Shown: positions 29,170 through 37,351 of the stretch, piece after piece
Layout of the letters: each line of letters starts with the position of its first letter
How positions within the stretch are numbered: the stretch's first letter is position 1
Source: Tardiphaga sp. vice304
GTDB taxonomy: Bacteria > Pseudomonadota > Alphaproteobacteria > Rhizobiales > Xanthobacteraceae
Direction: 5' to 3'
Length of the DNA: 64,000 nt
NCBI RefSeq assembly: GCF_007018905.1
Contig: NZ_CP041402.1
Location: 1,972,001-2,036,000, forward strand
Notes under the pieces: generated by a model
The model's input: the letters and a program-made list of their open reading frames with translations, nothing else
Told to the model about the DNA's origin: nothing
Database searches by the model: none
Made by a program: the position numbers and the translations under genes

Positions 29170-29387
29170 GTCGCCCTCAATTTATAATTATCGAATATGA
29201 TTGATACATAATTTACTTAATGATATAATCTGTTCGATGTAAAGGAATGTTGAAAGGCTGCAATGGTTCCCACCCCGCTTTGCGATTTTAGCTCGATCCA
29301 AAGAAGACGGACGCCCGCTGTCATAAGAGACCGCCAAGGTGCATCTCGGGAGACCCTGCTGGGACACTGCAGACGAGGCGGTATCTG

Positions 29388-30053
29388 ATGGAGCTCACCA
29401 CTGGTTCTCAGTCGTCCGAAGCTCCGATGATCACAATCGGGACGCTGGCTCCTGATTTCACGGCGCGGACCACATTGGGTCAAAGATCTCTCTCCGATTA
29501 TCGGGGGCGCTGGCTTGTCTTTTTCTCACACCCAGCTGATTTTACGCCGGTTTGCACGAGCGAGTTTGTTACTTTCAGCAAGCTGTTTCCGGCGTTTCAG
29601 GAACTGAATTGCGATCTCTTGGCGCTCTCCGTCGACAGCTTGTCTTCGCATATCGCTTGGGTGCTTTCGATCAAAGAGCGGTTTGACGTATCTGTTACCT
29701 TTCCGCTGATCGAGGACCCTTCAATGTCCATTGCACGGGCGTACGGCATGCTTCCGCCGGACGCGCTGGACAGTTCAACTGTCCGCGCCAGCTTCGTCAT
29801 CGATCCGGATGGGGTCATCCGGGCGATCAGCTGGTATCCGATGTCAGTCGGGCGATCCGTGGCCGAAATTCTACGGCTCGTCACAGCCCTGCAAACCTCG
29901 GATGCAGATGCGGTTTCGACCCCCGAGGGTTGGCAGTCAGGCGATCCTGCAATTGACGCGGCCCCGCTCTCGCTGGAGGACGCCATAAATCACCAGCCAA
30001 GTGCCGCCGCGCCGGATTGGTATTTTCGATTTCGAGACAAGGGCGCCAAATGA
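29388..30053 (+). CDS. 1-Cys peroxiredoxin (Prx6 type)
   Basis: The 221-residue cytoplasmic protein has the peroxidatic site FFSHPADFTPVCTSEF with Cys near residue 56, and no obvious resolving Cys, which fits the 1-Cys Prx6 group. It would reduce peroxides, or possibly persulfides given its setting. It is first in an operon and its stop overlaps the next gene by 4 bp. The first Met or the Met at residue 14 could be the start; relatives often begin near the latter. Confidence 0.9.
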   Translation: MELTTGSQSSEAPMITIGTLAPDFTARTTLGQRSLSDYRGRWLVFFSHPADFTPVCTSEFVTFSKLFPAFQELNCDLLALSVDSLSSHIAWVLSIKERFDVSVTFPLIEDPSMSIARAYGMLPPDALDSSTVRASFVIDPDGVIRAISWYPMSVGRSVAEILRLVTALQTSDADAVSTPEGWQSGDPAIDAAPLSLEDAINHQPSAAAPDWYFRFRDKGAK

Positions 30054-30940
30054 CAACGGCATCAATCGCCAAACCCGACGTCCGCGGATTCTACGATCCG
30101 AGAACGTTTAGCATACAGTACGTCGCGTCCTGTCCGCGCACCCGTCGCTGCGCCATCATCGATCCGGTTTTTGATTTTGATGAGAAGTCCGGCGCGACAG
30201 CCACGAAGAGCGCCGACGCGATCCTGGCGTATGTCGAAGAAAAGGGGCTTTCCGTCGAGTGGATATTGGACACCCACCCGCATGCCGACCATTTTTCCGC
30301 GGCTCGTTATTTGAAGGATAAGACCGGAGCCCCGACCTGCATCGGCGACCGTGTGGGGGACGTGCAAGAGCTTTGGAAGAAGATCTATAACTGGCCACGA
30401 TTGCCAGCGGATGGATCCCAATGGGATCGGCTTTTCGCCGATGGCGAAACCTTCCAAATCGGTGACATCCCCGTTTCCGTCCTCTTTTCGCCAGGTCACA
30501 CTCTTGCCTCCATATCCTATGTCGCTGGCGACGCCGCTTTCATCCATGACACGTTGTTCATGCCCGATAGCGGAACCGCACGATGCGACTTCCCCGGTGG
30601 AAGCGCTCACAGGATGTGGGAGTCAATCCAGCGCATCCTTGCGCTGCCCGATGCGACACGCCTTTTTACGGGGCATGACTACCAACCAGGGGGGCGCGAT
30701 CCGGCGTGGGAGAGCACCGTCGCTGATCAGAAGCGCAGCAATATCCATATCGCCGGCAAGGACGAGGCATCCTACGTTGGGCTGCGCAAGGAGCGAGATC
30801 GCAAGATGGAGATGCCGCGCCTCATCCTGCACGCCTTGCAGGTCAACATCCGCGGCGGCCGACTTCCGGAGCCAGAAGACGATGGCAAGCGCTTCCTGAA
30901 AATTCCGCTCGATGCGCTGGAAGGAGCTCACTGGAAATGA
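30050..30940 (+). CDS. blh: MBL-fold persulfide dioxygenase (Blh/ETHE1-like)
   Basis: The 296-residue metallo-beta-lactamase-fold protein carries the metal site DTHPHADHFSAARYL, a further ligand in FSPGHTLASISY, Asp in FIHDTLFMPDSG and the final His in LFTGHDYQPGG. ETHE1/Blh proteins are iron-dependent and convert glutathione persulfide to sulfite. The start is ATGA overlapping the previous stop. It lies between peroxiredoxin and a BigR-like repressor gene, the classic blh-bigR pairing, so a role in sulfide detoxification is well supported. Confidence 0.9.
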   Translation: MTTASIAKPDVRGFYDPRTFSIQYVASCPRTRRCAIIDPVFDFDEKSGATATKSADAILAYVEEKGLSVEWILDTHPHADHFSAARYLKDKTGAPTCIGDRVGDVQELWKKIYNWPRLPADGSQWDRLFADGETFQIGDIPVSVLFSPGHTLASISYVAGDAAFIHDTLFMPDSGTARCDFPGGSAHRMWESIQRILALPDATRLFTGHDYQPGGRDPAWESTVADQKRSNIHIAGKDEASYVGLRKERDRKMEMPRLILHALQVNIRGGRLPEPEDDGKRFLKIPLDALEGAHWK

Positions 30941-31362
30941 CTCCTCAAGCCGAAGCAATGATGAAGAACGTCCGGGCGGCCGCCGATCTGATGAAGAGCC
31001 TGGCCAATCCAAATCGCTTGTCGATCGTTTGCTGTTTGGTGAACGGCGAGTTTTCGGTAAGCGAGCTCGAAAATTTGCTCGAAATTCGCCAACCGACGTT
31101 ATCGCAACAGCTCGCCGAACTCAGGGAAGCAGGGCTTGTGACGACGCGACGGGATGCCAAGCAAATATTCTACAGTCTCACCGACGCGCGGGCTGGCCAG
31201 ATGATCGCTGCGCTGGAAGAGATCTTCTGCGATGACGAAACGCGTTCACTGCTCCGGTCGCGATCCCTCCTTGCACGGAAGGAAGATCAAGAGCCCGCCC
31301 TGCTGGCAATCGGCTCGTCGCAGTTTGCCAAGGTCCACCTCGGCGGAAGATCTCCTAAATGA
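30937..31362 (+). CDS. bigR: ArsR-family persulfide-responsive repressor (BigR/SqrR-like)
   Basis: The 141-residue winged-helix protein has the ArsR recognition region LLEIRQPTLSQQLAELREAG and two cysteines placed as in BigR: one in RLSIVCCLVNGEF (about residue 32) and one in ALEEIFCDDETRS (about residue 97). In BigR/SqrR these form a di- or tetrasulfide link that releases DNA. It has a C-terminal extension of about 30 residues beyond the usual length. Start and stop both overlap neighbours by 4 bp. Confidence 0.9.
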   Translation: MTPQAEAMMKNVRAAADLMKSLANPNRLSIVCCLVNGEFSVSELENLLEIRQPTLSQQLAELREAGLVTTRRDAKQIFYSLTDARAGQMIAALEEIFCDDETRSLLRSRSLLARKEDQEPALLAIGSSQFAKVHLGGRSPK

Positions 31363-31790
31363 TTCACATGGCTCCGACCTACGCAGATTCATTCATCGGC
31401 GGCATGCTAATCGGCTTGTCCTCCCTGATCCTGCTGCTTCTCAACGGACGCATCGCCGGCATCAGCGGTATCTTTGCATCGCTCTTCGGACAGGCGGATC
31501 GTCAGCTTTGGGGCAACCTGGCCTTCGTCGTCGGTCTCATCCTTGGTCCGCTGCTGTTTCGCGGCGCGTTCGGCGATTGGCCGCTGGTCCGCATTCCTAC
31601 CTCTTTGCCGCTGCTGATCGTCGCGGGGCTCCTGGTCGGCTTCGGCACGCGTCTGGGCTCAGGGTGTACCAGCGGGCACGGCGTTTCGGGCCTCGCGCGA
31701 CTGTCGCCGAGATCGATGGCTGCCGTTGCCGTCTTCATGTTCGTCGCTGTGCTTACGGTCTATCTCAAACGGGCGGGCGGTTGGATATGA
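31359..31790 (+). CDS. YeeE/YedE family sulfur transporter, first half
   Basis: The 143-residue membrane protein has about four hydrophobic helices and the conserved GSGCTSGHGVSGLARLSPRS motif with the thiosulfate-contacting Cys of YeeE-like channels. In many bacteria the YeeE/YedE fold is split into two genes as here. It is probably an inner-membrane importer or exporter of a small sulfur species. It is tightly coupled to the next gene by ATGA overlap. Confidence 0.9.
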   Translation: MIHMAPTYADSFIGGMLIGLSSLILLLLNGRIAGISGIFASLFGQADRQLWGNLAFVVGLILGPLLFRGAFGDWPLVRIPTSLPLLIVAGLLVGFGTRLGSGCTSGHGVSGLARLSPRSMAAVAVFMFVAVLTVYLKRAGGWI

Positions 31791-32227
31791 ACATGCTTCG
31801 TATAATGGTCGCGCTCGTCGCAGGCGTCGTTTTCGGTTTCGGCCTGGCGTTCTCCGGGATGATGGACCCGGGGCGCGTCGAAGCGTTCCTGGACATCACA
31901 GGCCCGTGGAATGCGAACCTCGCCTTCGTGCTCGGCGGCGCGGTGCTGGTGGCCTTTATTGGCGTCCGGATTGGCAAACGGATGCAACAGCCGGTGCTCG
32001 CCGACAAGTTCAACTTGCCGACCCGGACGACGATCGACGCCCGCCTGCTTGGGGGCGCGGCGATTTTCGGCGTCGGATGGGGACTTGCGGGCTTCTGCCC
32101 GGGTCCGGCCGTCGCGTCGCTTGCGCTCGGTGTCCCCACGGTCCTCGGGTTCGTGGCAGCCATGTCGGTCGGTATGATCGCGCATGACCAGCTGACACGA
32201 TCCGGAGCCGGACGGCTCGGTACATGA
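31787..32227 (+). CDS. YeeE/YedE family sulfur transporter, second half (DUF6691)
   Basis: The 146-residue membrane protein begins MNMLRIMVALVAGVVFGFGL and contains FSGMMDPGRVEAFLDITGPW and the Cys motif GLAGFCPGPAVASLALG. It is the partner half of the split channel. The start at 31787 was chosen because of the ATGA overlap; the longer frame upstream would cross the preceding gene. The pairing with a BigR-like regulator matches the known sulfide-responsive clusters. Confidence 0.9.
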   Translation: MNMLRIMVALVAGVVFGFGLAFSGMMDPGRVEAFLDITGPWNANLAFVLGGAVLVAFIGVRIGKRMQQPVLADKFNLPTRTTIDARLLGGAAIFGVGWGLAGFCPGPAVASLALGVPTVLGFVAAMSVGMIAHDQLTRSGAGRLGT

Positions 32228-33006
32228 TGCATGTTACGGCTATCCTGGCCACGCTTTCGGGCGGCCTTGTCGGGTTCTCTTTGGGACTTATCGGTGGCGG
32301 CGGATCCATTCTCGCCACACCGCTGCTGCTGTATTTCGTAGGCGTGACCCCGGCCCATACGGCGATCGGCACCAGCGCCATCGCCGTTGCCGTCAATGCG
32401 TATGTCAACCTGATCGGGCATGCCCGCGCCGGAAACGTGCGCTGGCGCGCCGCAGTGCTGTTCGCGGGCGTTGGCGTGGTCGGCGCGTTTGTCGGCTCGA
32501 CACTCGGCAAATCGATCGACGGCGACCGTCTGTTGTTCTTTTTCGGCCTGCTGATGATCGCGGTCGGCGCCTTGATGATCAACAAGAGCGACAACCCCCA
32601 CGTGGTTGAGCGGCGTCCCGGCCTGAAGGCGGACCTGATCGTTGCGATCACGGCGTTTTTCGCCGGTGTCGCCTCCGGCTTCTTTGGCATCGGCGGCGGT
32701 TTCCTCATCATGCCCTGTCTGGTCCTCGCGACGGGCATGCCAACGATCAAGGCGGTGGGCACATCGCTTTTCGCGGTCGGCGCCTTTGACACGGGAACGG
32801 CGATAAATTATGCGTGGTCGGGGTTGATCGATTGGCCGGTCGCAATCGAGTTCATGCTCGGCGGAGCCATCGGCGGGTACTTCGGCATGAAAAGCGCTGT
32901 CCGACTGGCCGACAAGAAGGGCGTGCTCAACAAGATCTTCGCGTGCCTGATTTTTATCGTTGCCGCTTATGTCTTGTACCGCAGCGGCCGAAGCCTGTAC
33001 GCCTGA
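32224..33006 (+). CDS. TauE/SafE family sulfite exporter
   Basis: The 260-residue polytopic membrane protein shows the duplicated TauE/SafE pattern: GFSLGLIGGGGSILATPLLL in the first half and GVASGFFGIGGGFLIMP in the second, with about eight helices. It would export sulfite made by the persulfide dioxygenase. It is last in the overlapping operon (4-bp overlap with the previous gene). A 105-bp gap with the tandem CCTTAAG motif separates it from the two-component genes. Confidence 0.9.
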   Translation: MMHVTAILATLSGGLVGFSLGLIGGGGSILATPLLLYFVGVTPAHTAIGTSAIAVAVNAYVNLIGHARAGNVRWRAAVLFAGVGVVGAFVGSTLGKSIDGDRLLFFFGLLMIAVGALMINKSDNPHVVERRPGLKADLIVAITAFFAGVASGFFGIGGGFLIMPCLVLATGMPTIKAVGTSLFAVGAFDTGTAINYAWSGLIDWPVAIEFMLGGAIGGYFGMKSAVRLADKKGVLNKIFACLIFIVAAYVLYRSGRSLYA

Positions 33007-33054
33007 CCCGCCAGCAGGGTGCGAACGCCTTTGGATTTCGCCCGCAATTCGACG

Positions 33055-33072
33055 CCTTAAGGCTGCCTTAAG
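33055..33072 (+). promoter_or_regulatory. Tandem CCTTAAG motif upstream of the response-regulator gene
   Basis: CCTTAAG at 33055-33061 and 33066-33072 form an 11-bp direct repeat ending 39 bp before the ATG. It is identical in both half-sites and spacing to the motif upstream of dsbD. It probably marks the binding site of the response regulator that follows, giving autoregulation. That is inference from position and repeat geometry. Confidence 0.7.
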
Positions 33073-33111
33073 CTGGACTGTGCACAGGGGAATGGCGTTG
33101 ACGAGGGCGGG

Positions 33112-33774
33112 ATGAGACTCTTGATAGTCGAAGACGACGTTGTGCTGCTCGACGGACTCAAGGTCGGCCTGGCCATGCTGGGGTCGACTGTCGATGCTGT
33201 CGAATGTTGCGGCGACGCCCTCGCTGCACTCTCCACATCAAGTTTCGACGCCATCGTGCTCGACGTGATGTTGCCCGACGGCTCCGGGCTGGAATTGCTG
33301 CAGCAGATCCGCTCTGCGGGAAATAACACGCCTATCCTCCTGCTGACGGCACTCGACGACGTCAGGGACCGGATCAAGGGACTGGATTCGGGAGCCGACG
33401 ATTATCTGGGCAAACCTTTCGACCTTGACGAACTCGGCGCGCGGGTTCGGGCGATCGTTCGTCGCAAGGAAGGAAGGGCAACTCCCACTTTGCGGTATAA
33501 CGGGATTGTACTCGATCCCGCGACCTTGACGGTAAAAGTCGACACCAGACCTGTTCAACTGTCCCGACGCGAGTTCGCCATTCTGACGACGCTGCTTGAG
33601 CGCCCGGAGGCGATCAGATCTAAGGCTGAACTGGAGGAACGCCTCTACGGTTGGCAGGAAGAGGTCGAAAGCAACGCGATTGAGGTTCATATTCATCATC
33701 TACGCAACAAGATCGGTCGCGCCCATGTCGAGACCGTGCGCGGTATTGGCTATCGGCTGCGATCCGCAGAATGA
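33112..33774 (+). CDS. OmpR-family response regulator
   Basis: The 220-residue protein has a receiver domain with acidic pair VEDDVVLLDG, phospho-acceptor Asp in AIVLDVMLPDGSG, Thr in LLLTALDDVRD and Lys in LGKPFDLDELGAR, followed by a winged-helix DNA-binding domain (LSRREFAILTTLLERPEAIR and VETVRGIGYRLR). It is most similar in style to QseB/CopR/TctD-type regulators. The 4-bp overlap with the kinase gene shows they are co-translated. The signal is not known from sequence. Confidence 0.93.
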   Translation: MRLLIVEDDVVLLDGLKVGLAMLGSTVDAVECCGDALAALSTSSFDAIVLDVMLPDGSGLELLQQIRSAGNNTPILLLTALDDVRDRIKGLDSGADDYLGKPFDLDELGARVRAIVRRKEGRATPTLRYNGIVLDPATLTVKVDTRPVQLSRREFAILTTLLERPEAIRSKAELEERLYGWQEEVESNAIEVHIHHLRNKIGRAHVETVRGIGYRLRSAE

Positions 33775-35135
33775 GACTGGCTCGATCAATCAGGGGCCGC
33801 CTTTTCGTCGTCCTGGTAACAGCGACGGTGTTCGTATGGCTATGCGCAAGCGCATGGATTTTTCTGCAAACTCGCAGAGAGGTCGAACACGTCCTCGATA
33901 CCCGCCTGCAGGAGGCGGCTCGAATGGTCAGCTCTCTGGCATTCAATGGATCTGGCGCGACAGACACCTTGGCAATGCCCGACAATTCGCTCCCACAAAC
34001 CACCAGTTATGAGCGGCAGCTTTCTTGCCAGATCTGGTCCCTGGACGGACGATTGATGGCACGTTCCAGCGGTGCGCCGAGTAACAGCCTGGGCGGCGAT
34101 GACGATGGATTTTCCGACCGGCTGGTCGACGGGGAAACCTGGCGCGTCTATGCCGTCTCAGATCCCGGCAAACGTATCCGCGTGCTGGTTGGCGATCGTC
34201 TTGGCCTGAGAGAGCGACTGGTAAGCGATCTCATCCTCGGCTTGCTGTGGCCGGCCATGTTCATCGTGCCGTTACTCGGCTTTCTGATATGGGGCATTCT
34301 TGGACGAGGACTCCGTCCTTTGCAAACGATGGCAACGGACTTGAAGCGCCGCGGTGTCGAAGATCTCAGTCCACTCGAAGTGGATCATGCCCCGCCCGAG
34401 CTTGCGCCTCTCGCAAGCTCACTCAACGGACTGTTCAAGCGCGTCGATGCTGTGCGTCGGCATGAAAGGGATTTTACGGCCTTCGCCGCACATGAACTGC
34501 GGACGCCGATTGCAGGATTGAAGGTCCAAGCCCAGGTCGCCATGGGAACGAAGGATTCATCGCAGCGAAATGCGGCCCTTCACAACATCATCCTGTCCGT
34601 TGACCGAATCTCGCGACTATCCAGGCAATTGCTCACCGTCGCTCGACTTGATGCGCAACTTCATGAGGACGTTCGGCAAGAGGTCAACGTCCTGCAGCTG
34701 CTCAGTGAGATTATGGCCGAGATGCCGGCAAGTACCGGTCTGCGCGTCATTCTCAATGACTCGCTTCGAAACGCCACGATCGTAACGAGCCGGGATCTGC
34801 TGGCAATTGCTCTGCGCAACCTGCATGAAAATGCGCTCCACCATAATAATGGGCAGGGCGCAATTTCATGGAAAGCGGTGACTAGTGGCGCCGTCGTGGA
34901 GATCACTATCGAAGATGATGGACCGGGCATCCCAGAGAGTGAAATGCATCTGGTCAAATCGCGGTTTTTTCGAGGGCGACACAAAAGCTCGTCCGGTAGC
35001 GGCCTCGGGCTTGCGATCACCGAGATCGCCGTGACGCGACTCAACGGATCACTTACACTTAGCAATCGAGCGAGTAAAACGGGACTGCGAGCGGTTGTTC
35101 GATTGCCGGCGAACTTGCCGGCGGACGCCGGCTAA
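33771..35135 (+). CDS. Sensor histidine kinase
   Basis: The 454-residue inner-membrane kinase has transmembrane segments near residues 10-32 and 157-178 around a periplasmic sensor domain of about 120 residues. The H-box is FAAHELRTPIAGLKVQ, N-box LRNLHENALHHN, G1 DDGPGIPESE and G2 SGSGLGLAITEI. A linker resembling HAMP precedes the H-box. It partners with the upstream regulator. The periplasmic sensor and the shared dsbD motif point to an envelope redox or metal signal, but this is not proven. Confidence 0.92.
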   Translation: MRLARSIRGRLFVVLVTATVFVWLCASAWIFLQTRREVEHVLDTRLQEAARMVSSLAFNGSGATDTLAMPDNSLPQTTSYERQLSCQIWSLDGRLMARSSGAPSNSLGGDDDGFSDRLVDGETWRVYAVSDPGKRIRVLVGDRLGLRERLVSDLILGLLWPAMFIVPLLGFLIWGILGRGLRPLQTMATDLKRRGVEDLSPLEVDHAPPELAPLASSLNGLFKRVDAVRRHERDFTAFAAHELRTPIAGLKVQAQVAMGTKDSSQRNAALHNIILSVDRISRLSRQLLTVARLDAQLHEDVRQEVNVLQLLSEIMAEMPASTGLRVILNDSLRNATIVTSRDLLAIALRNLHENALHHNNGQGAISWKAVTSGAVVEITIEDDGPGIPESEMHLVKSRFFRGRHKSSSGSGLGLAITEIAVTRLNGSLTLSNRASKTGLRAVVRLPANLPADAG

Positions 35136-35233
35136 CAGAGATAAAGCCACCAGCGAGCGCTGCTTGCGTCAAAATACCAGGCGTCCGCGGATGCTGACCC
35201 GCGTGGCGCCCGGACAACATCATCCTATCGGCT

Positions 35234-35746
35234 TTACGGCTGCAATTGAACGTAGCCTTCCTGCACGAGCTGGGTGATCCGCAGATTGGCTCCGGCATTG
35301 ACCTTGATGTTTGGCAGCAGATCGGCGTTTGTCCAGTTGTTGCTTCTGGCCGTCTGGCCACACTCTTCAAGTTCGATGCCGGTCTTCTGAAGATCGGCAA
35401 TTGCCTCCTTGTAGGGATTGCCCTTGTCGGACTTCCTGACCTTGTTATAGGCCGCATCGTTCAGCAACATGTAGCCCATCGCGCCATGAAAGACGGACTT
35501 GATGGTCCACTTGGTCTTCGAGCGATCGAAGTTCTGGGTCATCAACTTCATGTAAGTGAGCCCGATCGAGGCGTCGCCCGCAAATGCAGGGTGGTCCATA
35601 TTGAACACGACCTTGGCTTCCTTCAGATCGACCGGGATGTCGATCTTCAAAGGCTGCGCGGCGGCGGCGTCCTCGGCATGGAGCGATATGGCGCTGGATA
35701 GGAGCAGTAGACTTCCGGCGGCGAGCGACAGAATGGAATTCTTCAT
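35234..35746 (-). CDS. Periplasmic DsrE-like protein (1)
   Basis: The 170-residue protein has a signal peptide ending at about LHAEDAAAA and a DsrE/DsrF-like fold. The core reads VVFNMDHPAFAGDASIGLTY, and a conserved Cys lies in GIELEECGQTARSNNW, which in DsrE relatives can carry persulfide. The start at 35746 follows AAGGA; the frame is open 46 codons upstream but without such a site. It lies between the two-component system and the SoxH-like gene, on the soxR strand. Confidence 0.8.
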   Translation of the reverse strand: MKNSILSLAAGSLLLLSSAISLHAEDAAAAQPLKIDIPVDLKEAKVVFNMDHPAFAGDASIGLTYMKLMTQNFDRSKTKWTIKSVFHGAMGYMLLNDAAYNKVRKSDKGNPYKEAIADLQKTGIELEECGQTARSNNWTNADLLPNIKVNAGANLRITQLVQEGYVQLQP

Positions 35747-35889
35747 CGTAAAAATCCTTTCGAGGAATATTTGGGTCGTTTTATTCGTAGATCGGTCGAT
35801 CCTCGGATCTGAAAGCGGGACTGAGACTGTCTTGTTGTCATCCAGCCGCCGACCATGAGCCGTGGAAGGCGCGTTGTTTGGCATCGACG

Positions 35890-36888
35890 CTATTTCTTGA
35901 ATTGGGACGCTTCGAGTTCGAGATAGATGCGATAGGCGTTGCCGCGGTTGTTACTGCTGAAGGCTGGCATCGAACTGTATTTGGACCAGTCTGTCTGATC
36001 GTACGCCGCGTTGAATTCGGTCCAGTTTTCGACGGCCTTTCCCATCTCGGCACGGACGTAGGAGATATAGTCGCGAGTGAACGAAATGGCTTCCTTGGCG
36101 GCAGCAGACGGTCTGCCGTGGCCGGGAATGATGAATTTCGGATTGAGCCGGAGCACTTCGTCGAGTGCCTTCAGCCATTGCACTGTGCTGACATCGTCGC
36201 TGTTCATGAAGGGAATGCGGCTGTTCTGCACGATATCTCCAGCAAACAGCACGCCGTCCGGCTGCACCAGCATCATGAGATCGCTGCCCGAATGAGCCGG
36301 GCCGGCATAGATCAGTGACAGCCGGGTGCTCCCCAGTCCGATCGTCATCCGGTCATCGAAAGTGATGTCGGGAGGGACGACGCGCGTATCCTGGTTGACC
36401 CACGGCGCCAGCGCGCTGCGGCGCTGTCCCAGCCGGTCGCCAGCGCGTTCGTCCGATGTCTCTTCATTCTCATTGTATTCGAGCGCGCGCTCCTGCGCCA
36501 CAATCGGCGCATCCGTGTGGTCTTTGAGCGCCTGCAGGCCATAAATGTGGTCGGCATGATAATGGCTGGCAACGACGAATCTCAGGGGAAGAGGCGTGCG
36601 CTTGCGAATTTCCTGCAACAGTGCCCACCCCAGACTTGGCGTCCCCAGTGCATCGAACACCACGACGCCATTCGACGTGATGATGAAGCCGGCGTTGGAA
36701 GTATTTCCCTGATTCTCTTTCCCGGGAATGCCAGGATTGCCGATACTGTAGAAAATCTGGCTGCCCGGCACCTGTTCGATGACAAGAGGCTGTGTCAACG
36801 GCGCATAGTCGCTCGCCGCCTCGCTGCGTGCGGAAACCCCGAAGCTCGCGAGAGCGTACATGACTGCGCCAATCACTCGATGATTCAA
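35890..36888 (-). CDS. soxH: SoxH-like MBL-fold periplasmic hydrolase
   Basis: The protein of about 332 residues has a signal peptide (VIGAVMYALASFGVSARSEA) and a metallo-beta-lactamase fold with VVASHYHADHIYGLQAL, YAGPAHSGSDLMML, LFAGDIVQNSRIP and FIIPGHGRPS as metal-site segments. It resembles SoxH and the quinoprotein relay-associated hydrolases found near sox genes. The TTG start at 36888 is favoured because it overlaps the soxR stop (TTGA) and follows GAGGA; a start at 36903 is also open. The function of SoxH is not established. Confidence 0.82.
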   Translation of the reverse strand: MNHRVIGAVMYALASFGVSARSEAASDYAPLTQPLVIEQVPGSQIFYSIGNPGIPGKENQGNTSNAGFIITSNGVVVFDALGTPSLGWALLQEIRKRTPLPLRFVVASHYHADHIYGLQALKDHTDAPIVAQERALEYNENEETSDERAGDRLGQRRSALAPWVNQDTRVVPPDITFDDRMTIGLGSTRLSLIYAGPAHSGSDLMMLVQPDGVLFAGDIVQNSRIPFMNSDDVSTVQWLKALDEVLRLNPKFIIPGHGRPSAAAKEAISFTRDYISYVRAEMGKAVENWTEFNAAYDQTDWSKYSSMPAFSSNNRGNAYRIYLELEASQFKK

Positions 36889-37229
36889 TTGACGTCCTCG
36901 CAATAGAGCTTCTTCACCACTTTTATCAACTTGGCGACGCGTTGATCGGCAATCCGATAGTGCAGGGTTTGCGATTCTCGCCGGAATGTAATCAGCCCGT
37001 CCTCACGCAATTTGGTCAGGTGCTGGGAAAGTGCCGACTGGCTGAGCCCAATCGCTTCCACGATTTCGCTGACGCGCATTTCCCGGTTCATCATCAGATG
37101 ACACAGGATCAACAAACGCTTTTCGTTGCCTAGCAAATTCAAAAGACGTGCGGCGTCATGAGCTTGCTTTGCAAGAAGCTTTTGTTCCGCACGTCGCGAC
37201 TTCTGCTGTTCGATCGTGGCTATATCCAT
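36885..37229 (-). CDS. soxR: ArsR-family sox repressor SoxR
   Basis: The 114-residue winged-helix protein has the recognition region VEAIGLSQSALSQHLTKLRE and two cysteines, in KRLLILCHLMMNREM and VVKKLYCEDVN, placed as in the thiol-responsive SoxR/BigR group. It would repress the divergent sox operon until a sulfane-sulfur signal modifies the cysteines. The ATG at 37229 follows a GGA-type site; the open frame extends 9 codons further only from TTG. It is translationally coupled to the SoxH-like gene. Confidence 0.88.
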   Translation of the reverse strand: MDIATIEQQKSRRAEQKLLAKQAHDAARLLNLLGNEKRLLILCHLMMNREMRVSEIVEAIGLSQSALSQHLTKLREDGLITFRRESQTLHYRIADQRVAKLIKVVKKLYCEDVN

Positions 37230-37272
37230 CGTTCCTGTCCGCACGCTGCACCGCAATACAGCGGAATCTTTA

Positions 37273-37286
37273 TTAGCGTTGACTAA
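37273..37286. promoter_or_regulatory. Candidate SoxR operator
   Basis: TTAG (37273-37276) and CTAA (37283-37286) form an inverted repeat with a 6-base centre inside an AT-rich segment. It lies in the 122-bp gap between divergent soxR and soxC. Position and dyad symmetry suit an ArsR-type dimer. No experimental consensus was used. Confidence 0.45.
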
Positions 37287-37351
37287 ATTAGAGACCGACG
37301 ATAGCGTTTCTTTAAATAAAAATCTAGTCGCTTCGATTCAGTGGAGGAAGC

